Shown here: piece by piece, positions 34,758 through 44,300 of the stretch | Numbering within the stretch: the stretch's first letter is position 1 | How the letters are laid out: each line of letters opens with the position of its first letter | DNA from: Amycolatopsis sp. DSM 110486 | GTDB lineage: Bacteria > Actinomycetota > Actinomycetes > Mycobacteriales > Pseudonocardiaceae | Length of the DNA stretch: 64,000 nt | Reading direction: 5' to 3' | Assembly: GCF_019468465.1 (NCBI RefSeq) | Contig: NZ_CP080519.1 | Coordinates: forward strand, 5,598,001 to 5,662,000 | Program-made: the position numbers and the translations under genes | Notes under the pieces: generated by a model | Databases searched by the model: none | Told to the model about the DNA's origin: nothing | The model's input: the letters and a program-made list of their open reading frames with translations, nothing else

Positions 34758-36911
34758 ATGGCCGGGCTGCGCGAAAAGCTGCCGCTGCTGTTGGGCGCGA
34801 AGACGGCGAAAGCGCTGGCGGGTGCGCTGGACATCGAGACCGTCTCCGACCTGCTGCGGCACTACCCGCGCCGCTACGCCGAGCGCGGCGAGCTCACCGA
34901 CATCGCCGGCTTGGAGCTGGGCGAGCACGCGACCGTGCTGGCGCGGATCGAGAAGATCAGCAAGCGGCGCATGAAGTCGCGCAGCGGCACGATCCTCGAC
35001 ATGGTCATCACCGACGGGAAACGTCGGCTGGCCTGCGCGTTCTTCAACCAGGCGTGGCGTGAGAAGGAACTGGTGCCGGGCAAGACCGGTCTGTTCGCGG
35101 GCAAGGTCACGGCGTTCCGCGACACCCTGCAGCTGGCCAACCCGGAGTACGAGCTGCTCGACGCCGAACGCGAAGCCGAGGCCGTCGACAACTTCCTGGC
35201 CGAGATCATCCCCGTGTATCCGGCGGCGCAGGGCATGCCGACGTGGTCGATCGCGAAATGCGTGCGGCAGGTGCTCGACGTGCTGGAGGTCGACGCCGAC
35301 CCGATGCCCGCCGACGTGCTGAAGCAGCACGGGCTGCCCGGTCTCGAACGGGCGTTGCGAGGCATCCACCGGCCCGAAGATTGGGCGCACCTGGAGACCT
35401 CGCGCCACCGCCTCAAGTGGGACGAGGCGATGGCCGTGCAGCTGATTTTCGCGCAGCGGCGCCATTCCGCGGTGTCGCGCCCGGCCAAGGCCAGCCCGCA
35501 CACCGACGGCGGGTTGCTCGACCTGTTCGACAAGCGCCTGCCGTTCGACCTGACTGCCGGCCAGCGCGCGATCGGCGACGAGATCGCCGCGGATTTGGCG
35601 ACCGAGCACCCGATGAACCGCCTGCTGCAGGGCGAGGTGGGGTCGGGCAAGACCGTCGTCGCGCTGCGGGCGATGCTGCAGATCGTCGATTCGGGGCGCC
35701 AGTCGGCGATGCTCGCGCCCACGGAGGTGCTGGCGGCGCAGCACGCGCGTTCGCTGCGGGAAATGCTCGGCGAGCTCGGCATGGAGGGGGAGCTGGGGGC
35801 CGCGGAGAAGGCGACGCGCGTGACGTTGCTCACCGGGTCGATGGGCGCGAAGGAACGCAAGAAGTCACTGCTGGAGACGGTGAGCGGCGAGGCAGGCATC
35901 GTCGTCGGCACGCACGCGCTGATCCAGGACACCGTGCAGTTCGCCGACCTCGGGTTCGTCGTGGTCGACGAGCAGCACCGCTTCGGCGTGGAGCAGCGCG
36001 ACGCCCTGCGTTCGCGCGGTTCGGACTCCACTTCGCCGCACGTGCTGGTGATGACCGCGACGCCGATTCCACGCACGGTCGCGATGACCGTCTACGGCGA
36101 CCTGGAGACGTCCGCGTTGCGCGAGATGCCCGTCGGGCGCTCGCCGATCAAGACGACCGTGGTGCCCGTGGCGGAGAAGCCCGCGTGGCTCGACCGGGCG
36201 TGGGAGCGGGTGCGCGAGGAGGTTTCGAAGGGGCACCAGGCGTACGTCGTGTGCCCGCGCATCGGCGACGAGCCCCCGTCGGACAAGAGCGACAAGCGCC
36301 CGCCGCTCGCCGTGCTGGACGTGGCGCCGGAGCTGGCGGGCGGGCCGTTGAAGGGCCTTCGCGTGGCGGCGCTGCACGGCCGCATGCCCGCCGACGAGAA
36401 GGACGCCGTCATGCGGGCCTTCGGCGCCGGCCAGATCGACGTCCTCGTGGCGACCACCGTCGTCGAGGTCGGCGTGAACGTCCCCAACGCCACCGCCATG
36501 GTCATCCTCGACGCCGACCGCTTCGGCGTGAGCCAGCTGCACCAGCTGCGCGGCCGCGTCGGCCGGGGCAGCGTGCCGGGCCTGTGCCTGCTGGTGACGG
36601 AGACGTTGGACGGAACCGCCACCCGCGAACGCCTCGCCGCCGTCGAATCCACCACCGACGGCTTCGAACTCTCCCGCCTGGACCTCGAACTCCGCCGCGA
36701 GGGCGACATCCTCGGCGCGGCCCAGTCCGGGAAACGCTCGGGCTTGAAGCTGCTGTCGCTCCTGCGCGACGAAGACGTGATCACCGAGGCGCGCGCCCAG
36801 TCGCAGGAAATCGTGGTGCGCGACCCGACGCTCGCTTCGTACCCTGGCCTGGCCCAGATGGTGTCCGATGTGGTGGACATGGAGCGCGCGGAGTACTTGG
36901 AGAAGAGTTGA
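34758..36911 (+). CDS. recG: ATP-dependent DNA helicase RecG
   Basis: RecG remodels stalled replication forks and branched DNA. The 717-residue protein has an N-terminal wedge/OB region (LLRHYPRRYAERGEL near residue 33), Walker A in LLQGEVGSGKTVVALRA, helicase motif II as DEQHRFGVEQR, motif III VMTATPIPRT, and motifs V-VI ATTVVEVGVNVPNA and QLHQLRGRVGRG. It starts two bases after the fakA-like stop and its own stop overlaps the next TTG start (TTGA). The three genes are probably co-transcribed. Confidence 0.96.
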   Translation: MAGLREKLPLLLGAKTAKALAGALDIETVSDLLRHYPRRYAERGELTDIAGLELGEHATVLARIEKISKRRMKSRSGTILDMVITDGKRRLACAFFNQAWREKELVPGKTGLFAGKVTAFRDTLQLANPEYELLDAEREAEAVDNFLAEIIPVYPAAQGMPTWSIAKCVRQVLDVLEVDADPMPADVLKQHGLPGLERALRGIHRPEDWAHLETSRHRLKWDEAMAVQLIFAQRRHSAVSRPAKASPHTDGGLLDLFDKRLPFDLTAGQRAIGDEIAADLATEHPMNRLLQGEVGSGKTVVALRAMLQIVDSGRQSAMLAPTEVLAAQHARSLREMLGELGMEGELGAAEKATRVTLLTGSMGAKERKKSLLETVSGEAGIVVGTHALIQDTVQFADLGFVVVDEQHRFGVEQRDALRSRGSDSTSPHVLVMTATPIPRTVAMTVYGDLETSALREMPVGRSPIKTTVVPVAEKPAWLDRAWERVREEVSKGHQAYVVCPRIGDEPPSDKSDKRPPLAVLDVAPELAGGPLKGLRVAALHGRMPADEKDAVMRAFGAGQIDVLVATTVVEVGVNVPNATAMVILDADRFGVSQLHQLRGRVGRGSVPGLCLLVTETLDGTATRERLAAVESTTDGFELSRLDLELRREGDILGAAQSGKRSGLKLLSLLRDEDVITEARAQSQEIVVRDPTLASYPGLAQMVSDVVDMERAEYLEKS

Positions 36912-37702
36912 CTGCCTCGGAGCCGTCGGAGCCGTCGGAGCCGTCGGAGCCGTCGGAGCCGTCGGAGCCGTCGGAGCCGTCGGGCCGTTCGGCTGGTTCT
37001 GGCTCAGGTTCGCGTTCGCGCTCCGGCGTTGTGCCTGCTTCGGGCTCTGGCTCTGGTGCGGAGCCTGCTTCGGTGTCCGGTGCCGGCTCCAGGGCGGTGC
37101 AGTCGTCGACCTCCGGCTCTGGCGCTGTGACTTCGTCGGGCTCCGCTGCGTCCGGCCTGGCGACCACACCTGGCTCGACTGCCACCGTCCGCCCGGCCGT
37201 CGTCGCGGACGCTCCCGGCATCGCACGCGTGCACGTCGGCTCCTGGCAGGCGGCCTACGCCGGCCTCCTCCCGGCCGACTTCCTCGCCGGCCTCTCCGCG
37301 TCCCGCCGCGAAACCTTCTGGGCGGAAAGCCTGTCCGCCCCGGCGCCCCGCCACACCGTCCTCGTCGCCGAAACCCCCGACGGCACCATCGCCGGCTTCG
37401 CCGCCTCCTGCCCCAGCCGCGACGATGACGCCACCCGCGATACCGGCGAACTCGCGTCGATCTACCTGCTGCCCGAATTCTGGAGCCAGGGCTACGGCCG
37501 CGCCCTCCACTCCCACGCCCTCACCGCCCTGGCCACCGACTTCCGCACCGCCACCCTCTGGGTCCTCGCCGGCAACACCCGCGCCCGCACCTTCTACGAA
37601 CGCACCGGCTGGACCCCCGACGGCCGCACCAAGGTCGATTCCCTCGCGAACGGCACGGTCACCATCGACGAAGTCCGCTACCGCACCTCTCCCCGCGGGT
37701 GA
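36908..37702 (+). CDS. GNAT acetyltransferase with N-terminal Ser-Glu-Pro repeat and low-complexity linker
   Basis: 264 residues if started at the TTG at 36908, which overlaps the recG stop as TTGA. The first 95 residues are low complexity: Ser-Glu-Pro repeated seven times, then Ser/Gly/Arg/Ala-rich sequence. The GNAT domain starts near residue 98 (TVRPAVVADAPGIARVHVGSW), with the acetyl-CoA loop in LYLLPEFWSQGYGRALHS and the end TLWVLAGNTRARTFYERTGW. Internal GTG codons inside the linker could give a shorter protein. The substrate is unknown; ribosomal-protein or drug acetylation are possibilities for the family. Confidence 0.75.
   Translation: MTASEPSEPSEPSEPSEPSEPSEPSGRSAGSGSGSRSRSGVVPASGSGSGAEPASVSGAGSRAVQSSTSGSGAVTSSGSAASGLATTPGSTATVRPAVVADAPGIARVHVGSWQAAYAGLLPADFLAGLSASRRETFWAESLSAPAPRHTVLVAETPDGTIAGFAASCPSRDDDATRDTGELASIYLLPEFWSQGYGRALHSHALTALATDFRTATLWVLAGNTRARTFYERTGWTPDGRTKVDSLANGTVTIDEVRYRTSPRG
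36917..36979 (+). repeat. 9-bp tandem repeat, seven perfect units
   Basis: TCGGAGCCG is repeated seven times without change and encodes Ser-Glu-Pro units in the frame of the GNAT gene. A change in copy number would keep the frame. Confidence 0.95.
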
Positions 37703-37742
37703 CCCTTTTCGCCCCTCAACGGCGATCACCGGTTTTACCTGG

Positions 37743-37955
37743 TCAGGACTGCAACGCCCGCACGCACAGGAACACCGGCTTTGTGTTCAGCACCTCGAAC
37801 ATCTCGGGCCAAGACAGTCGGCAGCCGAGGTCTGTCGTGGTCACCCGAACTCTTTCGGAGAAGCCGGATTCCCGCCGCCGCAGGGGCTGCGTAGCGGCGG
37901 CGACGATCATCGCGGCCCACAACTCGTTGCCACTCACCGGCGACACCGACGTCAA
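37743..37955 (-). CDS. Small hypothetical protein coupled to TetR
   Basis: 70 residues from a TTG at 37955 that overlaps the stop of the upstream TetR gene as TTGA. The sequence is protein-like (NELWAAMIVAAATQPLRRRE, TTTDLGCRLSWPEMFEVLNT) and not low complexity, and the local GC is lower than in the neighbouring genes. I do not recognise a family. The coupled start suggests co-expression with the regulator. It could be a small accessory protein of the TetR locus, or a chance frame. Confidence 0.5.
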   Translation of the reverse strand: MTSVSPVSGNELWAAMIVAAATQPLRRRESGFSERVRVTTTDLGCRLSWPEMFEVLNTKPVFLCVRALQS

Positions 37956-38590
37956 GCCCCTGATTCCGCGCCCTCACCCGCCGCATCCCGCACGAAAACC
38001 CCCGCCCGCGCCGCCGCCGCAGCTGCCTCCGCTGCCACCCGCGCGTCAGCCGCCGTCACCGACTCCCGGGAGATGAACAACCGGTAGAAGATCGGCCCGC
38101 TCGCCACCCGCACGACCTCCGCCGAGTCGGTCCAGGCGGGCACCTCGCCCCGCGTGATCGCCCGCGTGACCATCACCACCGAGCGGCCGTGCCGGTCCTC
38201 GTAGAACCCGTGCAGCGCCTCCGCAGCACGCGGGGAGTGGAAGGCCGCCAGCACCGACGCCGTCGGGAGCTCGCGCAGGCCGGGCTCGGTGAAGTACTGC
38301 ACGAGTTCCAGCAGCGTCTCCGCCAGGTCGCCGGCCAGGGAGCCGGTGTCGGGCGCCGTCCACGGCTGTTCGGTGCCCATGCGCAGCGCGGCGGCCACGA
38401 GCCCGTCCGTCGACTCCCAACGGCGGTAGATCGTGGTCTTGTGCACGCCCGAGCGGTCGGCGACCGCGTCCACCGTGAGGTTCGTGAACCCCTGCTCCGC
38501 GAGCAGGTCGAGCGTCGCCTGCAGCACGGCGAGGCGCGTGCGTTCCGTGCGCCCACCCGGTCGGCGGGTTCCGGCCAATTCGCTTGCCAA
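37952..38590 (-). CDS. TetR-family transcriptional regulator
   Basis: 212 residues. The N-terminal helix-turn-helix (TRLAVLQATLDLLAEQGFTNLTVDAVADRSGVHKTTIYRRW, roughly residues 20-57) is followed by a C-terminal ligand-binding domain of TetR_C type. The TTG at 38590 is chosen because GGAG lies six bases upstream; no ATG or GTG is near. It diverges from the erythromycin-esterase homologue across 31 bp that contain an imperfect palindrome, so it probably represses that gene and itself. The effector is unknown. Confidence 0.85.
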   Translation of the reverse strand: MASELAGTRRPGGRTERTRLAVLQATLDLLAEQGFTNLTVDAVADRSGVHKTTIYRRWESTDGLVAAALRMGTEQPWTAPDTGSLAGDLAETLLELVQYFTEPGLRELPTASVLAAFHSPRAAEALHGFYEDRHGRSVVMVTRAITRGEVPAWTDSAEVVRVASGPIFYRLFISRESVTAADARVAAEAAAAAARAGVFVRDAAGEGAESGA

Positions 38591-38592
38591 GT

Positions 38593-38614
38593 GCGACTCC
38601 AGTTGCGTTAGTGT
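38593..38614. promoter_or_regulatory. Operator-like palindrome and leaderless -10 of esterase gene
   Basis: GCGACT-CC-AGTTGC (38593-38606) is an imperfect palindrome (one mismatch per arm). TAGTGT (38609-38614) is a -10 ending seven bases before the esterase ATG at 38622, implying a leaderless mRNA. The palindrome just upstream is a candidate TetR site. Confidence 0.5.
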
Positions 38615-38621
38615 GCCCAGT

Positions 38622-39839
38622 ATGCCAGACCTCGACTTCCGCACACCTTTCTCGCCCGACGACGTCTCATCGATCGCCGACCTGATCGGAGACGCGCGCA
38701 TCGTCGCGATCGGGGAGAACAACCACCACATCCGCGAGTTCGGCGAGCTCCGCAACCGGCTGCTGCGCCACCTCGTCGAGGAACGCGGCTTTACCGTGCT
38801 CGGGTTCGAGTCGGGGTTCGCTGAGGGCGAGCTCGTCGACGGCTGGCTGCGCGGCGCTCCGGGTGACGTCGCCGAAATCGGGCGAGACGGCTTCACCTTC
38901 TCCCTCGGCGACTCACCCGAGGCGCACGACATGCTCACCTGGCTCCGCGGCCACGGCGGCGTTCGCTACGCCGGCCTCGACGTCCCGAGCTCCGGCGGCT
39001 CACCCGTGCCCGCGCTGAAAGCCGTGCAGCGCTACCTCGAGGACGTCGCCCCCGACGTACTCCCGCTGGTCGAGGCCGGCCTCACCGCTTCGGAGCCGTA
39101 TGCGTCCGTCAGCAGTGCCGTCGCCCCTGGCCGTTACGCGGCGATGGCCGCCCCCGCGCGCGACGCCGCGACGGCAGCCTTCACCGCCCTCCTGTCCCAC
39201 CTGAAATCGCTGGCACCCGTCTACTCGCAATGGCGCGACCGGGACGCTCACGCCATCGCCGAGCATCACGCCCTCGGCGCCCTGCGCATCGACATGTACC
39301 TGCGCGAGCTGGCGGCGATGATGGCGGGCGTCGCGCCGCCGATGCAGAGTTCGTCGCGCGACACGTACATGGCATCGACAGTGAAGCTGCTTCGCCGCCT
39401 GCACGGCGAAGGCGCGAAGATCGTCGTGATGGTCCACAACGGACACCTCCAGCGGGTCCCCTTCGCCGCGGCGCCCGGCATGGTCTTCCCCACGGCCGGC
39501 ACGCACCTGGCCGCCGAGTTCGGCAACGACTACTTCACCCTCGGCGTCACCGCCGGCACCGGGACCACCAGCGGCCTCACCCCGGACGAGGGCGAACGCC
39601 TCGGCTTCCGCGTCCACACCGAAGAGCTCCCGCCGCCGGGCGACGACAGCGTCGAAGCCACCCTCGCCGGCTCCGACGCCTGCCTCGTAGACCTGCGTAC
39701 CAACCGCACGAAAGGCGTGGCGGGCCCGACGAGCATGCGCCACGCCCACATGTTCACCCAGGTGGACGTCGTCCAGGCCTTCGATGCCCTGGTCTACCTG
39801 CCGACGATGTCCGTCAGCGACCACGTGCCCCGGAGCTAG
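38622..39839 (+). CDS. Erythromycin-esterase-family protein
   Basis: 405 residues of the erythromycin esterase family. The N-terminal block RIVAIGENNHHIREFGELRNRLLRHLVEE corresponds to the GExxHG...E region, with the His and Glu thought to be catalytic. FTVLGFESGFAEG and the later IVVMVHNGHLQR carry further conserved residues. Family members hydrolyse macrolide lactones, but most chromosomal actinobacterial homologues have unknown substrates, so resistance should not be assumed. No signal peptide is present. It is transcribed divergently from a TetR gene, which suggests induction by a small molecule. Confidence 0.8.
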   Translation: MPDLDFRTPFSPDDVSSIADLIGDARIVAIGENNHHIREFGELRNRLLRHLVEERGFTVLGFESGFAEGELVDGWLRGAPGDVAEIGRDGFTFSLGDSPEAHDMLTWLRGHGGVRYAGLDVPSSGGSPVPALKAVQRYLEDVAPDVLPLVEAGLTASEPYASVSSAVAPGRYAAMAAPARDAATAAFTALLSHLKSLAPVYSQWRDRDAHAIAEHHALGALRIDMYLRELAAMMAGVAPPMQSSSRDTYMASTVKLLRRLHGEGAKIVVMVHNGHLQRVPFAAAPGMVFPTAGTHLAAEFGNDYFTLGVTAGTGTTSGLTPDEGERLGFRVHTEELPPPGDDSVEATLAGSDACLVDLRTNRTKGVAGPTSMRHAHMFTQVDVVQAFDALVYLPTMSVSDHVPRS

Positions 39840-40159
39840 TCTGCCATCAGCGGTTCGAATCGCCGATAGGCGGCGAAATCGCGGAAGTGCCGGGCGTACA
39901 GGTCGGCGTCGTGCGTGAGGTCGTCCTCGAGGGCGCGCGCGACGTCGACCACCCGCTTGCAGCGCAACGTGATCAGCTCGCCCTGCTCGTTGCGGTGGCT
40001 GCCCGTCTCGCCTTCGACGCGCCGGGTCACGGCTTCGCGCGCGGCTTCTTCGCTCTCGGCGTACACGAGCACGAAGTCTTCGCGGTACAGCGGTTCGTAC
40101 GCGGGCGAATCGCTCGTTGCCTCGTAGAGGACAACGGCGACGTACGCGTTGGCGCTCAT
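39836..40159 (-). CDS. DUF4288-like small protein
   Basis: 107 residues. The N-terminal strand AYVAVVLYEATSDSP, the REDFVLVYAESEEAAREAVTRR block and the following EQGELITLRCKRVVDVARAL resemble DUF4288 proteins as I recall them, which are small and without known function. The stop overlaps the convergent esterase gene by four bases. No operon partner. Confidence 0.6.
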   Translation of the reverse strand: MSANAYVAVVLYEATSDSPAYEPLYREDFVLVYAESEEAAREAVTRRVEGETGSHRNEQGELITLRCKRVVDVARALEDDLTHDADLYARHFRDFAAYRRFEPLMAD

Positions 40160-40296
40160 CGTTCCCCCTGGTTCGCTCCATGATCACTTTCGCCGCGCAC
40201 CGGCGAGTGGGCAACCGGATTTCGAGCCCAAACACGGACCAGCCCATCGTGTGACGTCGAGTTGCCGTCGCCGCGCGCTCGGGATACGACGCAGGA

Positions 40297-41229
40297 ATGC
40301 GGAACCGAACGGCTCGTGGTCTTTTTTCGGCGACAACGGTGTTCCTGCTGGTGGTGGTGGGAAACTCGCCCGCGCTCGCGGCCAGCGGCACGCAGGTCAA
40401 CCCGCCGAGCTGGGCGCTCGACCGGATCGATCAACGGACGGGCCTCGACCAGAAGTACCGCTACGAATCCGACGCCGCCGACGTCACGGTCTACGTGATC
40501 GACAGCGGCGTCGACGCCAAGCACCCCGACTTCCAGGGCCGCGTCCAGCCGGGCAAGGACTTCCTGACGACTGGCGCCGATACCTCCGACACCAACGGCC
40601 ACGGCACCCGCGTCGCCGGCATCGTCGCCGGTCGTAGCTACGGCGTCGCCAAGGCCGCGCAGATCTTCCCGGTCCGCGTGCTCGACAAGGACGGCGGCGG
40701 GTCCACCGACAACATCATCGCGGGCATCAACTGGGTCGCCCAGAACGCCCACCAACCGGCCGTCGCCGTGCTCGGTATCGGCGGCGTCGCCAACGAGCAG
40801 CTCGACAACGCCGTGGCCGGCCTTGCCGCGGTGATGCCCACCGTCGTCCCCGCGGGCGAAGGCGGCGAAGACGACAGCCAGGTTTCGCCGGCGAGGGTCC
40901 CGGCCGCGCTCACCGTCGCGGCGAGCGACGTGCAGGATCAGGTGGCGAATTTCTCAGACTTCGGGACGCCCGTCGACCTCTACGCGCCGGGCGTCGACAT
41001 CCCGGCGCCCATCGCGGGCTCGTCGGACGTCGGCACGTTATCGGGTACGTCGATGGCCGCGGCCGTCGTCGCAGGCGCCGCTGCCGTCTACCGATCCCTG
41101 CACCCGGACGCCGCGCCGGCCGACGTCGACAAGGCGTTGGTGCAGGCAGCGACCCCGGACGTGCTGAAAAACGTGCCTTCCGGCACTGCCAACCGTTTGC
41201 TCTGCACCCTGGCCGCACCGACGTCCTGA
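40297..41229 (+). CDS. Secreted subtilisin-family (S8) protein with altered oxyanion-hole residue
   Basis: 310 residues. A signal peptide (about 1-29, ending PALA-AS) leads directly into a proteinase-K-like S8 domain; the usual I9 propeptide of 70-100 residues is absent. The catalytic triad is present: Asp69 (VYVIDSGVD), His102 (NGHGTRVAG) and Ser252 (LSGTSMAAA). At the oxyanion Asn the canonical AAGN reads PAGE (Glu188, codon GAA at 40858). The preceding NMSLGG-type strand reads VLGIGG, and the TPHVAG after the Ser reads AAVVAG. The protein may be a weak or inactive protease. It is monocistronic and lies between DUF4288 and pyc. Confidence 0.82.
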   Translation: MRNRTARGLFSATTVFLLVVVGNSPALAASGTQVNPPSWALDRIDQRTGLDQKYRYESDAADVTVYVIDSGVDAKHPDFQGRVQPGKDFLTTGADTSDTNGHGTRVAGIVAGRSYGVAKAAQIFPVRVLDKDGGGSTDNIIAGINWVAQNAHQPAVAVLGIGGVANEQLDNAVAGLAAVMPTVVPAGEGGEDDSQVSPARVPAALTVAASDVQDQVANFSDFGTPVDLYAPGVDIPAPIAGSSDVGTLSGTSMAAAVVAGAAAVYRSLHPDAAPADVDKALVQAATPDVLKNVPSGTANRLLCTLAAPTS

Positions 41230-41329
41230 CTGTTGCGGCGAGCCCCGGATCCCCGCATCATGCACGCAGGTCGGCGCGCATGATGTCCATCACTTGGACT
41301 TCAGCTCCCGGAGGGCGAGAAGAACCGGG

Positions 41330-41335
41330 TAACGT
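41330..41335 (+). promoter_or_regulatory. -10 element of pyc
   Basis: TAACGT (41330-41335) gives a leader of about 30 nt ending with GGGAAGGA before the ATG at 41372. A TTGGAC at 41294-41299 is too far upstream (30-bp spacer) to be its -35. Confidence 0.4.
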
Positions 41336-41371
41336 GCCTTCACTACCGATCCGAAACGGGAAGGACCGGGC

Positions 41372-44300
41372 ATGTTCCGCAAGGTGCTGGTGGCCAACCG
41401 CGGTGAGATCGCGATCCGAGCGTTCCGCGCAGGCTACGAACTGGGGGCGGGCACGGTTGCCGTGTTCCCGCACGAAGACCGCAACTCGCTCCATCGGCTG
41501 AAGGCCGACGAGGCCTACGAGATCGGGGAGCCCGGCCACCCGGTGCGCGCCTATCTCTCCGTCGAGGAGATCGTCAAGGCCGCCAAGAAGGCGGGTGCCG
41601 ACGCGGTCTACCCGGGTTACGGCTTCCTGTCGGAGAATCCGGACCTGGCGCTCGCCTGTGAGCAGGCGGGGATCACTTTCGTCGGCCCGAGCGCCGAAAT
41701 CCTCGAGCTCACGGGCAACAAGGCGCGCGCCGTGAAGGCCGCGCGCGAGGCTGGCGTGCCGGTGCTGGGTTCGTCGGAGCCCTCCAGCGACGTCGACGCC
41801 CTGGTGGCCGCGGCCGACGACCTCGGTTTCCCGGTGTTCGTCAAAGCCGTCGCCGGCGGCGGTGGCCGCGGCATGCGGCGCGTCGAGGACCCGGCGATGC
41901 TGCGCGAGTCCATCGAAGCCGCGGCCCGCGAGGCCGAGTCGGCCTTCGGTGACCCGACGGTGTTCCTCGAGAAGGCCGTGGTCGACCCGCGGCACATCGA
42001 GGTGCAGATCCTCGCCGACGGCGAGGGCAACGTCATCCACCTCTACGAGCGCGATTGCTCCGTGCAGCGCCGCCACCAGAAGGTGGTCGAGCTCGCGCCC
42101 GCGCCGAACCTCGACCCCGAGCTGCGCGACCGCATCTGCGCCGACGCCGTGCGCTTCGCGCGCAAGATCGGCTACCGCAACGCCGGCACCGTCGAGTTCC
42201 TGCTCGACCGCCAGGGCAACCACGTGTTCATCGAGATGAACCCGCGGATCCAGGTCGAGCACACGGTGACCGAGGAGGTCACCGACGTCGACCTCGTGCA
42301 GTCCCAGCTGCGCATCGCCTCCGGCGAGACGCTGGCCGACCTCGGCCTCTCGCAGGACAAGATCTACCTGCGCGGCGCCGCGCTGCAGTGCCGCATCACC
42401 ACGGAAGACCCGGCCAACGGCTTCCGCCCCGACACCGGCATGATCAGCGCCTACCGCTCCCCGGGCGGCTCCGGCATCCGGCTCGACGGCGGCACCGCGT
42501 TCTCCGGCACGGAGATCAGCGCCCACTTCGACTCGCTGCTCGTGAAGCTCACCTGCCGTGGCCGCGACTTCAAGACCGCCGTGGGCCGCGCCCGCCGCGC
42601 GGTCGCGGAGTTCCGCATCCGCGGTGTCTCCACGAACATTCCGTTCCTGCAGGCGGTGCTCGACGACCCGGACTTTCGCGAAGGCCGCGTCACCACGTCG
42701 TTCATCGAGGAACGCCCGCACCTGCTCACCGCCCGCCACTCGGCGGACCGCGGCACGCGCCTGCTCACCTACCTGGCCGACCAGACGGTGAACCGCCCCC
42801 ACGGCGAGCGCCCGCGCACCCTCGACGCGACGGCGAAGCTGCCGAAGCTGCCCGCCGACGTGACACCGCCGGACGGCTCGAAGCAGAAGCTCACCGAGCT
42901 GGGCCCGGCCGGCTTCGCCCGCTGGCTGCGGCAGTCGCCGATGCTCGGCGTCACCGACACGACATTCCGCGACGCCCACCAGTCGCTGCTCGCCACGCGC
43001 GTGCGCACGAAGGATCTGCTGGCCGTAGCCCCGGTCGTCGCCGCGACCGTGCCACAGCTGCTGTCCCTCGAGTGCTGGGGCGGCGCCACCTACGACGTCG
43101 CTCTGCGCTTCCTGGCCGAGGATCCGTGGGAACGCCTCGAGCAGCTGCGCAAGGCCGTGCCCAACATCTGCCTGCAGATGCTGCTGCGCGGCCGCAACAC
43201 CGTGGGCTACACGCCGTATCCCACCGAGGTGACGCACGCCTTCGTCGAGGAGGCGGCCGCCACCGGCATCGACATCTTCCGCATCTTCGACGCCCTCAAC
43301 GACGTCGAGCAGATGCGGCCGGCCATCGAAGCCGTGCGCGAAACGGGTACCGCCGTCGCCGAAGTGGCGCTCTGCTACACCTCCGATCTCTCTGATCCCC
43401 ACGAAAACCTCTACACGCTCGACTACTACCTCAAGCTGGCCGAGCAGATCGTGGGCGCCGGGGCGCACATCCTGGCCATCAAGGACATGGCTGGCCTGCT
43501 CCGCGCACCAGCCGCCGCGAAGCTCGTGACGGCGCTGCGCAAGGAGTTCGACCTCCCCGTGCACATCCACACGCACGACACGGCGGGCGGCCAGCTGGCC
43601 ACCTACCTCGCCGCGATCCAGGCGGGCGCGGACGCGGTCGACGGCGCCGTGTCATCCATGGCCGGCACCACCTCGCAGCCGTCGCTCGGCTCGATCGTCG
43701 CGGCGACCGACCACTCCGACCGCACCACGGGCCTCGACCTGCAGGCGATCGGCGACCTCGAGCCCTACTGGGAGAGCGTGCGCAAGATCTACGCGCCGTT
43801 CGAGGCCGGCCTCGCGTCGCCCACGGGGCGCGTGTACCACCACGAAATCCCGGGCGGCCAGCTCTCGAACCTGCGCACGCAGGCCATCGCGCTGGGCCTC
43901 GGCGACCGCTTCGAGGACATCGAGGCCATGTACGCCGCGGCCGACAAGATCCTCGGCCACCTCGTGAAGGTCACGCCTTCGTCCAAGGTGGTCGGCGACC
44001 TCGCGCTGCACCTCGTGGGCGCCGGCGTCTCACCCGCGGACTTCGAGGCCGAGCCCAACAAGTTCGACATCCCGGACTCCGTGATCGGCTTCCTGCGCGG
44101 CGAGCTCGGCGACCCGCCGGGCGGCTGGCCGGAGCCGTTCCGCACCAAGGCTCTGGAGGGCCGTTCGGCGGCCAAGCCCGTGGCGGAACTGTCCGAAGAG
44201 GACCGCAAGGATCTCACCGACAACCGGCGCGCGGCCCTGAACCGGCTGCTGTTCCCCGGCCCGACTAAGGAGTTCGAAGCCCACCGCGAGGCCTACGGCG

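Noticed and set aside
38622..39839. Macrolide resistance gene
   Set aside because: Family membership is clear, but most chromosomal actinobacterial members have no shown macrolide esterase activity and no resistance context is present.
41258..43576. A 772-codon minus-strand frame over pyruvate carboxylase
   Set aside because: It is antisense to the conserved pyc domains and has Arg/Ala/Val/Leu-rich shadow composition without motifs.
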